Below, piece by piece: positions 6,077-9,094 of a stretch of 9,094 nt of DNA. The DNA is taken from the NCBI GenBank assembly GCA_045617725.1, contig JAZLJD010000064.1, positions 1-9,094 on the forward strand. The letters are read 5' to 3'. Position numbers and translations under genes: made by a program. Source of the DNA: JAZLJD01 sp045617725 (lineage in GTDB: Bacteria; Bacillota; Clostridia; Lachnospirales; Lachnospiraceae). Within the stretch, counting starts at the first letter, position 1; the number at the start of each line of letters is the position of its first letter. The notes under the pieces are model-generated. The model ran no database searches. It was not told the DNA's origin and saw only the letters and a program-made list of their open reading frames with translations.

Positions 6077-7524
6077 TTCTTAATTTCAATGAAGAAGTCT
6101 TCCTCAAATTCTTTGATTAACTGCGGATGCTCCATTGCATACGCGAGTAAACGGTCTCGGAGATGTTGGTTAACATAATTAGTAATTATGTTAACATCAT
6201 GTTTATTCACTGCCGGGCAGGTCGGAGTCAGAGCAATTACGATTTCGCCGCTCTTCTTTTTGGCCACACGAAGCGGCCAAATCTTGCAGTCCCAGGGCTT
6301 CTCGGCTTCATTCAGGATACAGCCTCTCTCCGTATCAAGATACGGGCAGGCTACTTCCTCCTCGGAATCCTGCGTCTTGTAGGCATTCGTGAGGTCATAA
6401 CGCGCGTAAGTACGGCCGCTCGTCTTAAACTGCACTAAATGTGCGGACAGATTCGTTCCCTTTTCCATATCTTGCGCCTTGATTGCCGAAAGGTTCTCTT
6501 CCGTGAAGATTGGAGTCTCCCAAATGGAGCAGCGTCTAAAGGAGCAACAGAACCTGCAGGATGCACAATCTGCGCTGTTTATGAACGGTGACAGGGTATT
6601 CCAGTCCTGCTTTTTTTCCTTAAGTTCATACTTCTCGAGCAAAAAAGCAGGTTGATAGGAAAGCTTTGAGCGCCTTAAGCCCTCAACTCCCACGTCTTCT
6701 TCGCGGTTTACATAACAAACTTCCGGTGCTCCGCAGCGTACGGCGAACTCGTTGCAGAGTACCTGATAAATTCCAACATATTCTGTGTTGCCCTTCTCGA
6801 TTACCTCGTCCATACAGGTCTCGCTAAGGCGTATTCCGGCGGCATAGCCGATGACATTGCCGCTGTACTCTACGACAATTCCTTCAAATCCCAGTTCGGT
6901 AAAGTGATCGAGATAGAACTGAATCGATTCGTCTTCCGTTGACAGGTATCCGTCTCCGAGCTCGCTCTGCTTGTTTAAAAGCCAGCTCTTTTGGAAGGCT
7001 CGCACGGCCTCAATATTCTCACTGCCGATGCTTTGAATCCGTATGTTTTCGTGTCCGTAGGTTTCGTAAAACTTCGTGATGCGATTTCGCTTGGCCGCAA
7101 GGTTCCGTCCCTTAAGGGAGGAAAGCGTCTCCCGCTCGTAGACATATTCTGCCATGTCACGATTCTTTTTGGCCTCAAAGAGTCCGGGGAAGGCTGCTTC
7201 CATGCGTTCATAATCCGACTGACAGACCGTTTCGAAAACGGCCCGACTTCCGTGCTCGCCCGCATCCTTAAGAATATTCGACACAGCAACCGCAAAATCC
7301 TCCTCGGACTGCATAAGCGGAATCAGATAGACACGATTCCCGTCCGTATCGCGGCCGCTTCGATGGACGTAGAGGACTCCGTCTTCGATGCAGTACTCGT
7401 CTCCGTACTTCCTTTTAAGGCCCAGCATCGGAGGGAAAGCATACTGGCAGGAGCCACCGCCATAGGCATAACAATATTCAGTTATCAGCTCCATGCTCTG
7501 CATGGTAATCTCATAAAACTTCAT
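6073..7524 (-). CDS. DUF2156/LPG-synthase-C-like domain fused to YkgJ-type cysteine cluster
   Basis: A 483-aa cytosolic protein with two parts. Residues 1-300 resemble the DUF2156 / phosphatidylglycerol lysyltransferase C-terminal family, a GNAT-like fold: an ITMQSMELI start, then YVYERETLSSLKGRNLAAKRN (128-147), with a GNAT-like core near 213-262. Residues 317-440 carry a zinc/iron-chelating CxxCxxCC cluster: C320, C323, C326, C327, C332, then C393, C402, C413 (WDCKIWPL) and C436, as in PF03692 proteins. Substrate and metal are unknown; the acyltransferase role is a family-level inference. The start has only a weak GGTGA site 3 bases upstream, right beside the inserted element, so the native leader may have been lost. 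It ends inside the next promoter's -35 box. Confidence 0.8.
   Translation of the reverse strand: MKFYEITMQSMELITEYCYAYGGGSCQYAFPPMLGLKRKYGDEYCIEDGVLYVHRSGRDTDGNRVYLIPLMQSEEDFAVAVSNILKDAGEHGSRAVFETVCQSDYERMEAAFPGLFEAKKNRDMAEYVYERETLSSLKGRNLAAKRNRITKFYETYGHENIRIQSIGSENIEAVRAFQKSWLLNKQSELGDGYLSTEDESIQFYLDHFTELGFEGIVVEYSGNVIGYAAGIRLSETCMDEVIEKGNTEYVGIYQVLCNEFAVRCGAPEVCYVNREEDVGVEGLRRSKLSYQPAFLLEKYELKEKKQDWNTLSPFINSADCASCRFCCSFRRCSIWETPIFTEENLSAIKAQDMEKGTNLSAHLVQFKTSGRTYARYDLTNAYKTQDSEEEVACPYLDTERGCILNEAEKPWDCKIWPLRVAKKKSGEIVIALTPTCPAVNKHDVNIITNYVNQHLRDRLLAYAMEHPQLIKEFEEDFFIEIKN
6168..6196. repeat. dif-like inverted pair of the TTATGTTAACC motif
   Basis: GGTTAACATAA and TTATGTTAACA face each other across 7 bases (TTAGTAA). 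The inner 27 bases (6169-6195) form a perfect palindrome around one central G. It lies within codons for D443-VNIITNYVN-452 of the fusion gene with no frame disruption. Each arm resembles the XerD-binding arm of dif (TTATGTTAA core). The 11-7-11 layout is close to, but not the same as, the 11-6-11 of canonical dif. Confidence 0.65.
6705..6715 (-). repeat. TTATGTAAACC, single-base variant of the motif
   Basis: Minus-strand variant with A for T at position 7. It matches the Bacillus subtilis dif XerD arm (TTATGTAAACT) at 10 of 11 positions. It encodes Y271-V272-N273 of the fusion protein, the same Y-V-N register as the copy at 6168. Confidence 0.55.
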
Positions 7525-7531
7525 TTTTCAC

Positions 7532-7729
7532 CAATGGGGACGGGGGTTTCTGACACATTAAAGTGCTAAAGTGCCCGCTGGCGCCCGTTTCTTTAATTAT
7601 ATTGTTTCGAACTGTTATATCTTGCTGCTGCGTTGCTGCGTGGCGCGAGTGAAGTCGCCCCAACGGGCGCCGGCGGGCATGTCCTGACACTTTAGCACTT
7701 TAATGTGTCAGAAACCCCCGTCCCCATTG
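7532..7729. mobile_element. MITE/REP-like element with 42-bp perfect inverted ends
   Basis: Arms 7532-7573 and 7688-7729 are perfect 42-bp inverted repeats with outer end CAATGGGGACGGGGG. Just inside, 7573-7589 and 7662-7678 form a second 17-bp inverted repeat with one mismatch that is still a G-U pair in minus-strand RNA. A 9-nt bulge lies on one side. The 72-nt AT-containing centre holds no gene or transposase. As RNA or single-stranded DNA it would fold into one long hairpin. Identical arms suggest recent movement or conversion. No clear target duplication is seen. A third, diverged end lies at 171-207. A non-autonomous element moved by a REP-associated (Y1) or DDE transposase elsewhere is plausible. 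Confidence 0.75.
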
Positions 7730-9058
7730 TTCGATTTCCTTTTGGGTGATGTTGAGGATGGTTCCGTGGCGTTTTTTCAGGCGGTCGAAGGAATACTCCG
7801 AGGAATCCAGTATTTTCCAGGAGCCGCGTTCGTTTTTGGCGTCCGTAAGGTCCGTTGTTTTAAGCGGAAGATATCCGCTGCCGGCCATGAAGCGGTCCAT
7901 CATGAGGCCGTACTCCGGCACATTCGGATCCGCCCAGTCGCACCGATTGTAGACAAAGAGCTCAGGGCCTTCAAGCTGGCTGTTATCAAGGACGGGGATA
8001 TCAAGCTTCTCTACGGACAGCCCCAGTTCATCAAGGTCCAGCACCTTCTTCCAGCTTTCGGGGTCGAACGGTGTTTTCGTACAGTGGATGCGGATTCCGC
8101 CGTTCTTTTCGGCATTATCGCCATCCTTGGAGGCCGCGTAATACGTGTCCCCGACCTTCAGAATCGTCGTATCGATAATCTCCCGAGGCCTTCCGCCTTC
8201 CATTCCGTCCGTTTGGCAGTCAAGCAGTATCTTCGTCTCGGAAAACCGGACAAAATCGCGCGTCGTGACATAGAAAATCGTGTTCGGTTTCGCCTTCATT
8301 TTGGTCTCGGGATTCATGATGCTCGAGCTGAAAAAAATAACGTAGGAGCCGGTTGTCTCATCGTAAACCATCTCGGGCGCCCAGGCCATTCCGGCGTTCT
8401 TGGGAGCAACGGGGAGGAGTCTCGGCTCGCTAAAGTGGATGAGGTCCTTCGATTCCCAGAACACAAGGTTTGAGGAGCCCGTCGTGGAGGGATCGTAGTA
8501 GCCCTGCGCGTTTAAATGCCAGCCACCGCGGTGATAAATGGACAAATCCGTCGCAATGAGGAAGAACCGGTCGCCCTCCTTGGAACGGCAGATATACGGG
8601 TCTCTCACGCCGCACTCGCCCACCTTGCTCTTAAGCACCGGTTTCAAATCGTTCATATCATGAAAATGCAGGCCGTCCGTACTAAGCGAGAAGTAAATCT
8701 GCTCGCCATCCTCGTTTTCTTCTCCTATGAAGTGTGCAAAAAGATATCCCGCAAAATCCTCGTCCTTAAGCGGTTCCGGAGCCTTTTTGACGGTTACCTT
8801 AAACTCATACGGCTCGCACGGTCCGTCCGGGGTCGCGTCCGAGATTGTGTCCGGGATTGCGGTTAACATAACTTCCACATCTTCCTTCGGGCTACGCGTA
8901 ACCACGCCTTTCTTAAGAAGACCGCCATTCGCATCCGTGTCGGATATAACCGCAGGATTTGAGGATTTCCAGGTCACGTGCACGCCGCCGATTTCATCCG
9001 GCAGGGTAATGTTTCCGCGTATATCGTCAGCATTCGGTATTTGTAAGTATTCTCTCAT
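7700..9058 (-). CDS. GH43-family glycosidase with N-terminal aBig domain
   Basis: A 452-aa enzyme. Residues 1-92 form an atrophied bacterial Ig (aBig-type) domain: NADDIRGNITLP, VTWKSSNPAVIS, GVVTRSP, VMLTA. Residues 102-440 form a five-bladed GH43 fold with the expected triad: base D153 (VRDPYI), pKa modulator D296 (IDTTIL) and acid E363 (LEGPELF); WAPEM is at 226-230. A beta-xylosidase or alpha-L-arabinofuranosidase on plant arabinoxylan is likely. No signal peptide is seen from the ATG at 9058, which has GAGGAG seven bases upstream. The frame stays open to the window edge, so the real start may lie beyond 9094. The end is altered: RHGTILNITQKEIE is normal, but the last eight residues (WGRGFLTH) come from the inverted-repeat element. 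Confidence 0.85.
   Translation of the reverse strand: MREYLQIPNADDIRGNITLPDEIGGVHVTWKSSNPAVISDTDANGGLLKKGVVTRSPKEDVEVMLTAIPDTISDATPDGPCEPYEFKVTVKKAPEPLKDEDFAGYLFAHFIGEENEDGEQIYFSLSTDGLHFHDMNDLKPVLKSKVGECGVRDPYICRSKEGDRFFLIATDLSIYHRGGWHLNAQGYYDPSTTGSSNLVFWESKDLIHFSEPRLLPVAPKNAGMAWAPEMVYDETTGSYVIFFSSSIMNPETKMKAKPNTIFYVTTRDFVRFSETKILLDCQTDGMEGGRPREIIDTTILKVGDTYYAASKDGDNAEKNGGIRIHCTKTPFDPESWKKVLDLDELGLSVEKLDIPVLDNSQLEGPELFVYNRCDWADPNVPEYGLMMDRFMAGSGYLPLKTTDLTDAKNERGSWKILDSSEYSFDRLKKRHGTILNITQKEIEQWGRGFLTH
8861..8871 (-). repeat. TTATGTTAACC motif, copy 5
   Basis: Exact 11-mer on the minus strand within the aBig domain of the GH43 gene, encoding M64-L65-T66 after a T-ending Val codon. Confidence 0.7.
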
Positions 9059-9094
9059 CGTATTCTCCTCGTATGATAAGTTTTGTAGACCTCC

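Noticed and set aside
6168..6196. Calling the palindrome the chromosome dif site
   Set aside because: The central region is 7 bp rather than 6, it lies in codons of a conserved-looking protein, and single copies of the arm are spread over the window. Kept as dif-like only.
6991..7569. 192-aa plus-strand open frame ending in MGTGVSDTLKC
   Set aside because: It lies antisense to the fusion gene, has no recognisable domain, and its tail comes from reading into the inverted-repeat arm. It is a shadow frame, although its ending illustrates the stop-cassette effect.
171..7729. CRISPR array from the three similar repeats
   Set aside because: Only three copies, two of them inverted, thousands of bases apart, with no regular spacers or cas genes.
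7703..8473. 256-aa plus-strand open frame opposite the GH43 gene
   Set aside because: Long antisense frame in GC-rich coding DNA. The minus strand shows clear GH43 motifs, so this is a shadow.
2546..8917. Frequent CTTAAG hexamers
   Set aside because: Mostly CTT AAG (Leu-Lys) and similar codons on the coding strand. Codon usage explains the excess without a special motif.

Overview
The window reads as chromosomal DNA from a mid-GC anaerobic Firmicute, most likely a gut or rumen Lachnospiraceae-type Clostridium. The grounds are strong AGGAGG-type ribosome sites, a CadC/SmtB-type metal-efflux operon with a separately encoded HMA domain, an aBig-GH43 glycosidase, and a lipoprotein with an Ala/Pro/Glu-rich linker. 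This placement is inferred from family and style, not from a database search. Every supported gene lies on the minus strand, so transcription runs from high to low coordinates.

Layout in the direction of transcription. (1) 9058-7700: GH43 glycosidase with an N-terminal aBig domain. (2) 7729-7532: a 198-bp element with 42-bp perfect terminal inverted repeats and a second inner inverted repeat; it forms the last codons and stop of the GH43 gene. (3) 7524-6073: a fusion of a DUF2156/LPG-synthase-C acyltransferase-like domain with a YkgJ-type cysteine cluster. (4) 6076-6017: a consensus sigma-A promoter (TTGACA, 17 bp, TATATT) followed by a 22-bp ArsR/SmtB-type operator. (5) 5926-2844: a metal-efflux operon made of a stand-alone HMA metallochaperone domain, a P1B-2 Zn/Cd/Pb ATPase lacking its own HMA, a CadC/SmtB-like sensor with both metal sites present, and an ECF-transporter S component. 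(6) 2841-2813: a second promoter driving four tightly packed genes: a 4-TM protein, a single-TM protein, an MFS transporter and a lipoprotein (2780-172). (7) 207-171: another copy of the element end, forming the last 11 codons of the lipoprotein. (8) 1-80: GC-rich DNA that can fold into two strong adjacent hairpins.

The efflux operon is self-consistent. HMA and ATPase would export divalent soft metal, and the sensor would repress by binding the operator next to the -10 and release on metal binding. The S component in the same transcript is unexplained.

Two signals are not explained by genes. First, the 11-mer TTATGTTAACC occurs five times exactly, plus once with one change (TTATGTAAACC), all on the minus strand and all inside genes. 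One copy is paired with an inverted copy to give a 27-bp palindrome at 6169-6195. The 11-mer resembles the XerD arm of dif sites and could mark a replication-terminus region. Second, the ends of the inverted-repeat element carry stops in all three inward frames and have supplied the C-termini of two unrelated proteins in two different frames.
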